In this document: positions 1 through 5,489 of the stretch, piece after piece
How the letters are laid out: the number at the start of each line of letters is the position of its first letter
Position numbering within the stretch: position 1 is the first letter of the stretch
Source: Gammaproteobacteria bacterium
Lineage (GTDB): Bacteria; Pseudomonadota; Gammaproteobacteria; Pseudomonadales; Cellvibrionaceae
Length of the DNA: 29,717 bases
Reading direction: 5' to 3'
Assembly (NCBI GenBank): GCA_021151835.1
Contig: JAGKWO010000046.1
Coordinates: 1-29,717, forward strand
Notes under the pieces: model-generated
The model's database searches: none
What the model was told of the DNA's origin: nothing
What the model saw: the letters and a program-made list of their open reading frames with translations, nothing else
Made by a program: the position numbers and the translations under genes

Positions 1-11
1 GTATATATACG

Positions 12-40
12 ATATGCACAGTATACACAGATATACACAG
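12..40. repeat. Three near-tandem copies of a 10-bp motif
   Basis: Copies read ATATGCACAG (12-21), TATACACAG (22-30) and ATATACACAG (31-40), a spacing close to one helical turn. A palindrome GTATATATAC stands at 1-10. The function is unknown; the repeat may continue past the left edge of the window. Confidence 0.55.
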
Positions 41-201
41 TGCGCAAGCGTGTATATAAAAAGTCGATAGTGACTAATAAATTGTGCTACGAATTGAATG
101 GTGGGGTGACATAACCTGGTGCGTGGTCAGAACCCGAATGGAAGAGAGCTGGAACTTTTATGAATAAAAGAATTATTAGTGAAGCCAGGGCGATGAATTA
201 C

Positions 202-250
202 TGCAAAAAAAAAAGTTGGCTACTTTCAGATAACCAACCTTTTTTTTGCA
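202..250 (-). terminator. Probable intrinsic terminator of the M23 peptidase gene
   Basis: Arms GTTGG (215-219) and CCAAC (234-238) are flanked by a run of ten A (205-214) and a run of eight T (240-247), and TGC/GCA close the outside. Read on the minus strand it gives a short GC stem followed by ten T, about 100 bp after the peptidase stop. The stem is only five strong pairs with a 14-nt loop, so efficiency is uncertain. It could also act on the plus strand. Confidence 0.5.
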
Positions 251-263
251 ACGTTATTCACAA

Positions 264-314
264 CTCCTTCTGTTACAAACTCCCTCTATTACAAGCTAGC
301 TCCTTCTATTGCAA
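264..314. repeat. Degenerate short tandem repeat
   Basis: Three units of the form CTCCTTCTATTACAA can be seen at 264-278, 280-294 and 300-314, differing at one or two positions, with a fourth partial unit (TTCCTTTTAC) after 315. The spacings are 16 and 20 bp. It lies just beyond the stop codon of the minus-strand peptidase gene. No function is evident. Confidence 0.5.
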
Positions 315-344
315 ATTCCTTTTACAGTTGCATCAATCGTAAAA

Positions 345-1397
345 TTATTTACGCCAGATTCCAGTATAAACAGAACCACAGTACCACCAGCCATAGCGGG
401 TGTAACCCAGGTTGGCCAGCTCAGTCGACTTGTTGTTGAATGCTGTCAACGACATGCCGTGGAAGGCATACCAGGAACCGCTCGATGGAACCCAGCCAGT
501 ATTATAAATTTGGCCATTGTCAGTGCATGCATAAACATTGGGCATTACACCGGAATCGGCGAAATGGTTGAACCAGGCTTGCATGCGCTCATCAGGTATA
601 TTATTCACAGTCCAATAAGCCACTGAGTGCGGCGCCCAAACCATTACTTCACCGGCCGGTAAGGCTTTACCTTTCAACAACGTCCAGGTGGCATTCACAG
701 AAGCCGTCTCGTTGGTAAACGGGGTAGTTTGGCCGTGATCAAATTTCATTTTAACCGGCAGGTTGCCCGAGGTTTGCATGTGCACATGCAAATGCGGTCC
801 GGATGAATTACCGACATTACCCACCAGGCCCAGCACCTGCCCTTTGGTAATTCGTGCACCGTTGCTAACGCCGCCATCACCATTCAATACATATCCCGGT
901 TCGGCTTTGGAATTGTAAGTCGCATTATGTGGACACAACGTGGTAGGAATTGAGCCGGGTTGTGCATGGGCATAGAGGGCATAATTGCCGTCATCATGGC
1001 GTACATACAAATAATTTCCCGCGTAAGCAATGTAGCCTTCGGCCACTTTAGCGTGATTGGAGCCGGGAGTATTTTGCGGTGCGTTGCGCCAGCAATTAAC
1101 TACGGTGCCATCTTCCATTGCACGGATTTTTGCACCGTAAATAATGTAGTTGGAATTGACTTTTTTATCCGCCCCATCCGTTTTGAGGGAATCCCATTTA
1201 CCATTACCGATATGGCGACGGGCAACGATATCCAGGGCCTCTGCCTGTGCCCCGCCAGACCAATGGGTATTGGTGGTATAGCGATGATTCAGGTTCAGAT
1301 CATCTGCGCGTAAAGGGAAATCAATTGCCAACGCCGATACTGAAGACAACACCGAGGACAGTAAAACAATACGAGTTAAAGTACGAAGAGCTTTCAT
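345..1397 (-). CDS. Secreted M23-family (LasA-like) metallopeptidase with C-terminal Trp/Gly-rich repeats
   Basis: A 350-residue secreted zinc peptidase, probably acting on peptidoglycan cross-links or glycine-rich peptides outside the cell. The ATG at 1397 is chosen because AAGGA lies just upstream and a signal peptide (MKALRTLTR followed by a hydrophobic stretch ending near SALA) starts there; an upstream in-frame start at 1466 has neither. The M23 signature GPHLHVHM gives H202-x-H204-x-H206, and the earlier ALD motif after THW supplies the likely His/Asp zinc ligands, with spacing closer to LasA than to LytM. After the peptidase domain (to about residue 240), the last 100 residues contain two segments (AWFNHFADSGVMPNVYAC and a tail ending GYTRYGWWYCGSVYTGIW) that resemble the 'bacterial tandem repeat domain' of secreted hydrolases. 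The peptidase call is firm; the tail assignment is inference. It stands alone, followed by the hairpin at 202-250. Confidence 0.85.
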   Translation of the reverse strand: MKALRTLTRIVLLSSVLSSVSALAIDFPLRADDLNLNHRYTTNTHWSGGAQAEALDIVARRHIGNGKWDSLKTDGADKKVNSNYIIYGAKIRAMEDGTVVNCWRNAPQNTPGSNHAKVAEGYIAYAGNYLYVRHDDGNYALYAHAQPGSIPTTLCPHNATYNSKAEPGYVLNGDGGVSNGARITKGQVLGLVGNVGNSSGPHLHVHMQTSGNLPVKMKFDHGQTTPFTNETASVNATWTLLKGKALPAGEVMVWAPHSVAYWTVNNIPDERMQAWFNHFADSGVMPNVYACTDNGQIYNTGWVPSSGSWYAFHGMSLTAFNNKSTELANLGYTRYGWWYCGSVYTGIWRK

Positions 1398-1602
1398 AGC
1401 AACATCCTTATAAATCCAAAAATATGAGTGGGTGATTTGTTGTCGATTAACCGTCATAAAAACCATTTCACAACAGGCTGATCAACTCCGCGTAGCGCGC
1501 ACTTGCATCGCTATGGAGGCCATTCTAGGGAATTTATAAATGGCGAATAGTCGCTTCGGGCGGAGATTTTTGTAAGCCAATTGCCGGGAAGTAAATTACT
1601 CA

Positions 1603-1635
1603 CCCATGCGCTGTGAATTTTTCACAGCGCATGGG
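1603..1635. other. Perfect 15-bp inverted repeat with 3-nt loop
   Basis: Arm CCCATGCGCTGTGAA (1603-1617) is separated by TTT from its exact reverse complement (1621-1635). Neither side has a clear T run, so it is not a typical intrinsic terminator. It sits in the 298-bp gap between the divergently transcribed peptidase gene (start 1397) and the DUF2934 gene (start 1696), about 60 bp before the latter. It could be a leader hairpin, an operator or a palindromic repeat of the REP type. No other gene-like structure is seen in this gap. Confidence 0.75.
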
Positions 1636-1695
1636 CTCTAATCCTGTAAATCAACAATGAAGGCCTTTGCCTTAATTTTTATCAGGAGGTATACC

Positions 1696-1899
1696 GTGAT
1701 TACCCATCAGCAACATGTGCAGGAGCTGGCGTATTATCTTTGGTTGTCCGAGGGCAAACCTGAAGGGCAATCTGCCAGGCACTGGCAATTGGCAATATCG
1801 ATGGCAGAAAAAGAAAATAATCATCCACACGAAAAAAGATCAATAGATCCATCTGAGGCAAAAGGCTCAACAGAACCTGAACAGCCCGATCAAACCTGA
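1696..1899 (+). CDS. DUF2934-family small protein
   Basis: A 67-residue protein. The GTG at 1696 is taken as the start because a near-perfect AGGAGGT lies at 1684-1690, five bases before it; the in-frame ATG at 1657 has no such site and would add 13 unrelated residues. Residues 8-35 (ELAYYLWLSEGKPEGQ followed by HWQLA) match the DUF2934 pattern of a short helical element with a conserved W-x-x-A/W core. The rest is hydrophilic and rich in Glu, Pro and Ser, so probably disordered. DUF2934 proteins have no established function but often sit among stress genes, as here (DUF4142, CBS and BrkB neighbours). Cytoplasmic; no signal peptide or membrane segment. Confidence 0.75.
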   Translation: MITHQQHVQELAYYLWLSEGKPEGQSARHWQLAISMAEKENNHPHEKRSIDPSEAKGSTEPEQPDQT

Positions 1900-1932
1900 T
1901 TCCATCAACGACAAATAAGTGGAGCATCTCCC

Positions 1933-2184
1933 ATGACTGGAAAACTCGATAAAACTGCATTTGGTATGGAGCTGGATAGGAAACTGGATGAAGTCATTGC
2001 CTGGGCAGTCAAGGAATGCCCGTCAGCGGATGCAAATTTGGCTTATGCAGATTTTGCAAAAATCCGCACCGAATTTCACCAATTAGCAACTGGCGAAATA
2101 AAGGCAAATAATCCGTTAAGCGATGCAGAACCTGAGGAAGGTGGCCCGCAATATATAAATGATAATCCCGCGCCCTGGCCGTAA
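1933..2184 (+). CDS. Small hypothetical protein, 83 aa
   Basis: I do not recognise a family. It starts at an ATG with GGAG eight bases upstream (1921-1924), 33 bp after the DUF2934 gene, so the two are probably cotranscribed. The first 55 residues look helical and amphipathic (LDRKLDEVIAWAVKEC; YADFAKIRTEFHQLA). The C-terminal 25 residues are rich in Asn, Pro, Glu and Gly and end in NPAPWP, probably disordered. There is one Cys and no signal peptide or membrane segment. It ends 19 bp before the convergent BrkB gene, with no hairpin between them. Confidence 0.6.
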   Translation: MTGKLDKTAFGMELDRKLDEVIAWAVKECPSADANLAYADFAKIRTEFHQLATGEIKANNPLSDAEPEEGGPQYINDNPAPWP

Positions 2185-2203
2185 TATTTACTAATTTGAA
2201 ACG

Positions 2204-3313
2204 TTATTTGGCAGGCTTATTACTGGTGACAAGAAATTCCAATCCCACACCGGGATCTTCTTCACCGCTGATTGAACTATCAACCGGGCTAGCGGCTTCA
2301 CTAGCCCTGTGCTCCAATACCAAATCTTTTTTTAACGGGTATATCGGCGGGGCCAAATCATTACCGGGTGTATCATAGGCCGCCGGATTACCCTGAGCTC
2401 CTGTATTTTCATTCGCGGATGTTGACACTGCAAATTCCAATGGTTTTATTTTGGTACCGCGGCGATCCGCATAAATACGGGTAAATTCCGCACCGAACAG
2501 CACAATTAAACCCACATAGGACACCCACAACATAATTAAAATAATAGTACCCGCTGCACCATACGCGGAGGCGGGATTACTGTGTCCAAAATAAATTCCA
2601 AGCGCAAATTTTGCCAGCACAAACAGTAATGCCGTTACAAAAGCACCGATCCACACATCCCGCCAGGGAATTACGGCATCGGGTAAAAATTTAAAAATAG
2701 CGGCAAATAAAAAGGTTATGACCGTAAGCGACAATGAAAGATCGAGTAAACGGAAAAGGATGTTAAAAGTTTCGGAGAAATAAAATGCCACCCATCCACT
2801 TAATACAGTTAATACCGCTGACAATATCAATGACACCAGCAGCAAAAAGCCTACCGCAAGAATTAATCCAAATGAGGAGGCCCGGTCCAACACCATTTTT
2901 ATGATTTTTTTATCCGTGCTATTGGGTAAGGGTTTAACTTCCCAGATGGAATTTAATGTCTGCTGCAATTGGTAAAAAACACCGGTAGCACCAAAGATTA
3001 ACGTAGCAATACCTACCATTGAGGCAAAGGTAAAATCCCGGTGTACGCTGGCATTGGCAATTATTGCTTCGATATCTTTCGCTGTGTTTCCGCCAATCAT
3101 CCCCTCAATTTCAGCACTAATACGGCGTGTAATAGCTTCTTGCCCATAGAAATAACCTGCCAGATTGATAATGATGACTAGCAAACCCGGCAGCGAGAAG
3201 ATGGTGTAAAAGGAAATTACCGCACTGTTCCTGAAGGGCTCACGCTCTAACCATTGAAAAAAGGTGTCGCGAAAAATGGATGCCCATTGCCGAATTTTGT
3301 GATGTAAAACCAT
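2204..3313 (-). CDS. YihY/BrkB-family inner-membrane protein
   Basis: A 369-residue multi-pass membrane protein. The ATG at 3313 (MVLHHKIRQ) is preferred; upstream in-frame TTG at 3352 would start inside the direct repeats. Family hallmarks: the amphipathic N-terminus, FRNSAVISFYTIFSLPGLLVI for the first membrane helix, GATGVFYQLQQTLNSIWEV, the LPDAVIPWRDVWIGAFVTALLF segment and YGAAGTIILIMLWVSYVGLIVLFGAEFTRIYA at the last helices, six helices in all. The final 80 residues form a hydrophilic, probably disordered tail longer than is usual. The family was once labelled ribonuclease BN in error; its true role (a possible transporter or envelope function) is not settled. It is convergent with the DUF2934 pair and divergent from the DUF4142 gene. 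Confidence 0.88.
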   Translation of the reverse strand: MVLHHKIRQWASIFRDTFFQWLEREPFRNSAVISFYTIFSLPGLLVIIINLAGYFYGQEAITRRISAEIEGMIGGNTAKDIEAIIANASVHRDFTFASMVGIATLIFGATGVFYQLQQTLNSIWEVKPLPNSTDKKIIKMVLDRASSFGLILAVGFLLLVSLILSAVLTVLSGWVAFYFSETFNILFRLLDLSLSLTVITFLFAAIFKFLPDAVIPWRDVWIGAFVTALLFVLAKFALGIYFGHSNPASAYGAAGTIILIMLWVSYVGLIVLFGAEFTRIYADRRGTKIKPLEFAVSTSANENTGAQGNPAAYDTPGNDLAPPIYPLKKDLVLEHRASEAASPVDSSISGEEDPGVGLEFLVTSNKPAK

Positions 3314-3335
3314 AATTGGCACCTGCCCGGTAAAA

Positions 3336-3396
3336 ATCAAAACAAGAAGCAATCAAAACAAAAAACGATCAAAACAACTGGAAACAATCGAAATAA
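3336..3396. repeat. Three exact ATCAAAACAA repeats at 16-bp period
   Basis: The 10-mer ATCAAAACAA occurs exactly at 3336-3345, 3352-3361 and 3368-3377, a constant 16-bp period with unrelated 6-bp spacers. A fourth, degenerate copy (ATCGAAATAA) is at 3387-3396. The array begins 23 bp upstream of the BrkB gene start, so it lies in that gene's leader or promoter. It may be a regulator-binding array, or an AT-rich tandem duplication. Confidence 0.7.
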
Positions 3397-3632
3397 GTTG
3401 CGCCTCAAACAACAAAACCTGATGCAAATAACATAATAAAGGCCATTGACAGGTTGGATAAGCACTCTGCATTGATAGTTCAATTTTATTGAAATCAATA
3501 TCTTAGTATGGCCTCCGGGACAACCCGTTGGGTGACACAACTATTTTCCTCAAAAAACGCAAATACGTTGAATCATTGTTAGCTTATAACGGTCACACTC
3601 GATACATACCCAAAATAGACGAGGAAAATAAA
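3397..3632. promoter_or_regulatory. Divergent promoter region with inverted repeat (3471-3499)
   Basis: Together with the repeat array just before it, this forms a gene-free stretch of 319 bp between BrkB (-) and the DUF4142 gene (+). It contains a TTGACA at 3446-3451 pointing rightward without a good -10 at the proper distance. It also holds a nested inverted repeat: ATTGAT (3471-3476) pairs with ATCAAT (3494-3499) and, inside, TTCAAT (3479-3484) pairs with ATTGAA (3488-3493), with a 2-nt bulge and 3-nt loop. The palindrome could be an operator; no regulator can be named from the sequence. Confidence 0.4.
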
Positions 3633-4205
3633 ATGCGAGCAAACAAAATAATGCTGATAGGAGCGGCATTTGCAGCAGGCTTTTTATTAACAAAAATCAC
3701 TAAACGACAGGACAAAAACATTACCCAACTTATTGAAGAGGCAATCTACAAAGGATTTGCGGAAATACAGAACTCCAAGCTCGCATTGGAAAAATCCGAT
3801 TCCACCAATATCAAAATTTTTGCCCAGCGTATGATTGACGATCACATCGCACTTAATCAAAAGCTTACCGATATTGCTCGCGCCAAAGGGATCCCTACTC
3901 CGGAAATCGAACGGCATCTTGATGAGGTAGAACCCTATCTCGCGTCTTATAGAAATGATGATTCTTTTGACGAATGTTATGTAGATCATCAATTGAGTGT
4001 CCATAGGGATATTGTGAAATTATTTAAAAAAATTGGCGCTACGAATGATCCGGAAATAAATCAATTTGCTATTTATGCGGTGGAGCACCTTGGCCATCAC
4101 CTGAGAATGGCCCAGGATTTGGCTGATACGTTTCACACTAACAACATTCCTACCAGTTCGCCGTACCAAAGTGATTTTGTGGAAGAACCTAACTACAAAA
4201 CCTGA
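3633..4205 (+). CDS. DUF4142 ferritin-like-fold protein, membrane-anchored
   Basis: A 190-residue protein. The start at 3633 is chosen for its GAGGAA seven bases upstream (3621-3626) and the hydrophobic segment that immediately follows (KIMLIGAAFAAGFLLT), which could be a membrane anchor or uncleaved signal. An open frame continues upstream to 3528 but lacks a ribosome site. From residue 35 on it is a four-helix-bundle DUF4142 domain: FAEIQNSKLALEKS, IKIFAQRMIDDHIALNQKL, a loop, SVHRDIVKLFKKIG, and a last helix EHLGHHLRMAQDLADTF. His and Asp/Glu residues (DDH, HRD, EHLGHH) recall metal-binding ferritin-like folds, but metal binding is unproven. Related proteins are often induced by stress. 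The neighbours downstream are a proline-rich protein and a CBS protein, all on the same strand. Confidence 0.8.
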   Translation: MRANKIMLIGAAFAAGFLLTKITKRQDKNITQLIEEAIYKGFAEIQNSKLALEKSDSTNIKIFAQRMIDDHIALNQKLTDIARAKGIPTPEIERHLDEVEPYLASYRNDDSFDECYVDHQLSVHRDIVKLFKKIGATNDPEINQFAIYAVEHLGHHLRMAQDLADTFHTNNIPTSSPYQSDFVEEPNYKT

Positions 4206-4276
4206 GGCGATAAAACCTGAAACATATTGGTGAATTGGCAGTTATCCCACATTATCGCCACCACGAGGAACAACTT

Positions 4277-4477
4277 ATGACAAGTCAACAACAAGGTCCG
4301 GGCATTCCCCCTGAAACCACACCTCCCACACCAAACCCTATTGATCCACCGCAACCTTCCCCCGTGCCAATACCTGAGCCGAATCCGGTCCCCAATCCCA
4401 ATCCACCGGTTGAACCCGAGCAACCTATCCAACCTACAGACCCGGTGGAACCAACACATCCGGTAGCGGATTTTTAA
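4277..4477 (+). CDS. Proline-rich mini-protein, 66 aa
   Basis: No family recognised. It starts at ATG 4277, with GAGGAA (4265-4270) seven bases upstream. Of 66 residues 25 are proline, arranged as P-x-P and P-x-x-P steps with Glu, Asp, Asn and Gln between; there are no Lys, Arg, Cys or Trp. The N-terminus MTSQQQGPG carries no signal peptide or membrane segment, so a cytoplasmic, polyproline-II-like, acidic disordered chain is expected. It sits 71 bp after the DUF4142 gene and 26 bp before the CBS gene, all with their own strong ribosome sites, which supports it being translated. The composition alone could also arise in a spurious frame, but the ribosome site and position argue against that. 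Confidence 0.6.
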   Translation: MTSQQQGPGIPPETTPPTPNPIDPPQPSPVPIPEPNPVPNPNPPVEPEQPIQPTDPVEPTHPVADF

Positions 4478-4503
4478 TGATCTAATTTCATAGGAGAAAT
4501 ACC

Positions 4504-4917
4504 ATGAAAATTAAAGATATTATGACCCACAACGTTGAAACACTTTCTGCCGATAGCACTATTTGTGAAGCAGCTTGCGCGATGGAGAAAGCGGATTGCG
4601 GAGCAATCCTGGTGAAAGAGGGAGATCGATTGGTGGGGATGATTACTGACCGTGACATTGCTATTCGCGCTGTGGCTAATGGTTTAAACCATGAAACGCC
4701 CATCAGTAAAGTAATGACCGAAAAAATACGTTATTGCTTTGAAGATGAAGATATCCAGCACGTTGCTGAAAATATGGCAGATATTCAACTTCGCAGGTTG
4801 CCGGTGTTGAATCGTGACAAGCGTCTGGTTGGCGTGGTGTCGCTGGGAAATATTGCCAGTTGCCGCAGCCAGAAAGCAAGCGCAACAGTATTGCAAGGTG
4901 TAGCAAAAGCACATTGA
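4504..4917 (+). CDS. Paired-CBS-domain protein
   Basis: A 137-residue cytoplasmic protein made almost entirely of two CBS domains: MKIKDIMTHNVETLSADSTI to about residue 58, and SKVMTEKIRYCFEDEDI to about 125. Both CBS repeats show the typical I/V-M...P/T start, the middle ILVKEGDRLVGMITDRDI and LPVLNRDKRLVGVVSLGNI strands. Pairs of CBS domains bind adenosyl ligands such as AMP, ATP or S-adenosylmethionine and act as energy sensors; the ligand here is not predictable. AGGAGA lies seven bases before the ATG. It is the last gene of the plus-strand stress-type cluster and is followed by a perfect 10-bp inverted repeat and a strong terminator. Confidence 0.9.
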   Translation: MKIKDIMTHNVETLSADSTICEAACAMEKADCGAILVKEGDRLVGMITDRDIAIRAVANGLNHETPISKVMTEKIRYCFEDEDIQHVAENMADIQLRRLPVLNRDKRLVGVVSLGNIASCRSQKASATVLQGVAKAH

Positions 4918-4925
4918 TTTTAAAG

Positions 4926-4951
4926 ATTGATTATGAAACACCATAATCAAT
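4926..4951. other. Perfect 10-bp inverted repeat
   Basis: ATTGATTATG (4926-4935) and its exact reverse complement CATAATCAAT (4942-4951) flank a 6-nt loop, just after the CBS stop codon and 12 bp before the intrinsic terminator. It is AT-rich with no T tail, so it is unlikely to terminate alone; it might stabilise the transcript end. Confidence 0.55.
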
Positions 4952-4963
4952 TGCTACAAACAA

Positions 4964-4991
4964 AAAAGGGCGCAACTAATTGCGCCCTTTT
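4964..4991. terminator. Bidirectional intrinsic terminator
   Basis: GGGCGCAA (4968-4975), loop CTAA, TTGCGCCC (4980-4987), with AAAA before and TTTT after, so it works on both strands. It ends the CBS gene on the plus strand and the minus-strand gene at 5020-5436, which converge here. Confidence 0.85.
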
Positions 4992-5019
4992 ATTGCCTAA
5001 GCTACTGTAAAAGCCGACG

Positions 5020-5436
5020 TTAAAACCCCTGGGCATTAACACCAAATTCTCTTTGAATGGTGGAAGAAAGCATTGAAACCCATTTATTGTAATTTCTATG
5101 AATCTTTCTTTTTTCTTCGTTGTAGTCCAGGTTAGTGGATGATTTATACACTATTGAATACGTATTAACGTTATAGGTTATGTCTACTTCTGCAAAATGT
5201 TTTGAGCGAACATCCAGTTTCGCGGTAATTTGATTAGGACCGGAAACTACTGGAATCCAACCTCTTTTACGGCAACCGGAAATAACAGCAGCCTTGACTT
5301 CTTCCAGGCCAGGCTGCTTGCCATCGATATTTACCGGAACCGCCACATCAATCAAATCCTGAATAGGGTCAGCTGCCATAGCAGACACAGAAACCATTAA
5401 TAAAAGAATTGACAATAACGACATAACTCTTTTCAC
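5020..5436 (-). CDS. Small secreted hypothetical protein, 138 aa
   Basis: The product has a clear signal peptide: MKRVMSLLSILLLMVSVSAMA with cleavage after the Ala at about residue 21. The mature part of about 117 residues holds alpha/beta-type segments (ITAKLDVRSKHFAEVDITYN, YSIVYKSSTNLDYNEEKRK, INYNKWVSMLSSTIQREF-like end) and one Cys (in SGCRKRGWIPV). It is probably periplasmic. I do not recognise a named family, although similar small secreted proteins occur in many gammaproteobacteria. The GTG at 5436 is taken as the start, because AAGGAG lies 8 bases upstream; the ATG four codons later is too far from that site. It follows uvrB by 53 bp and ends at the bidirectional terminator. Confidence 0.7.
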   Translation of the reverse strand: MKRVMSLLSILLLMVSVSAMAADPIQDLIDVAVPVNIDGKQPGLEEVKAAVISGCRKRGWIPVVSGPNQITAKLDVRSKHFAEVDITYNVNTYSIVYKSSTNLDYNEEKRKIHRNYNKWVSMLSSTIQREFGVNAQGF

Positions 5437-5454
5437 TCAATGCACTCCTTGATT

Positions 5455-5484
5455 AAAAAATAGGGGGTGAAAATATATCACACC
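5455..5484 (-). terminator. Possible weak terminator of uvrB
   Basis: On the minus strand, an imperfect stem (GGTGTGA against TCACC) is followed by CCCTATTTTTT. The stem is short with a mismatch, so this is weak, and read-through into the small secreted-protein gene at 5436 is likely. Confidence 0.3.
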
Positions 5485-5489
5485 AAAAG

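Larger units (their letters stand above)
1..344. other. Gene-free left edge with short repeats
   Basis: I see no convincing gene here. The one open frame (about 160-342) runs through a poly-A/poly-T hairpin and a degenerate tandem repeat, and its translation resembles no family. What it does hold: three near copies of a 10-bp motif at 12-40, a terminator-like hairpin at 202-250 and a degenerate Tcc/ttctattacaa repeat at 264-314. The M23 peptidase gene ends at 345 on the minus strand, so this is its downstream region. Confidence 0.6.

Noticed and set aside
160..342. Open frame of 60 codons on the plus strand
   Set aside because: It runs through the poly-A/poly-T hairpin and the tandem repeat, matches no family and overlaps no conserved start context.
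1603..1635. Intrinsic terminator
   Set aside because: The stem is perfect but neither flank has a run of T residues.
3528..3632. Longer N-terminus of the DUF4142 protein starting at 3528
   Set aside because: The GAGGAA site and hydrophobic anchor fit the ATG at 3633; the extra 35 residues look non-coding.
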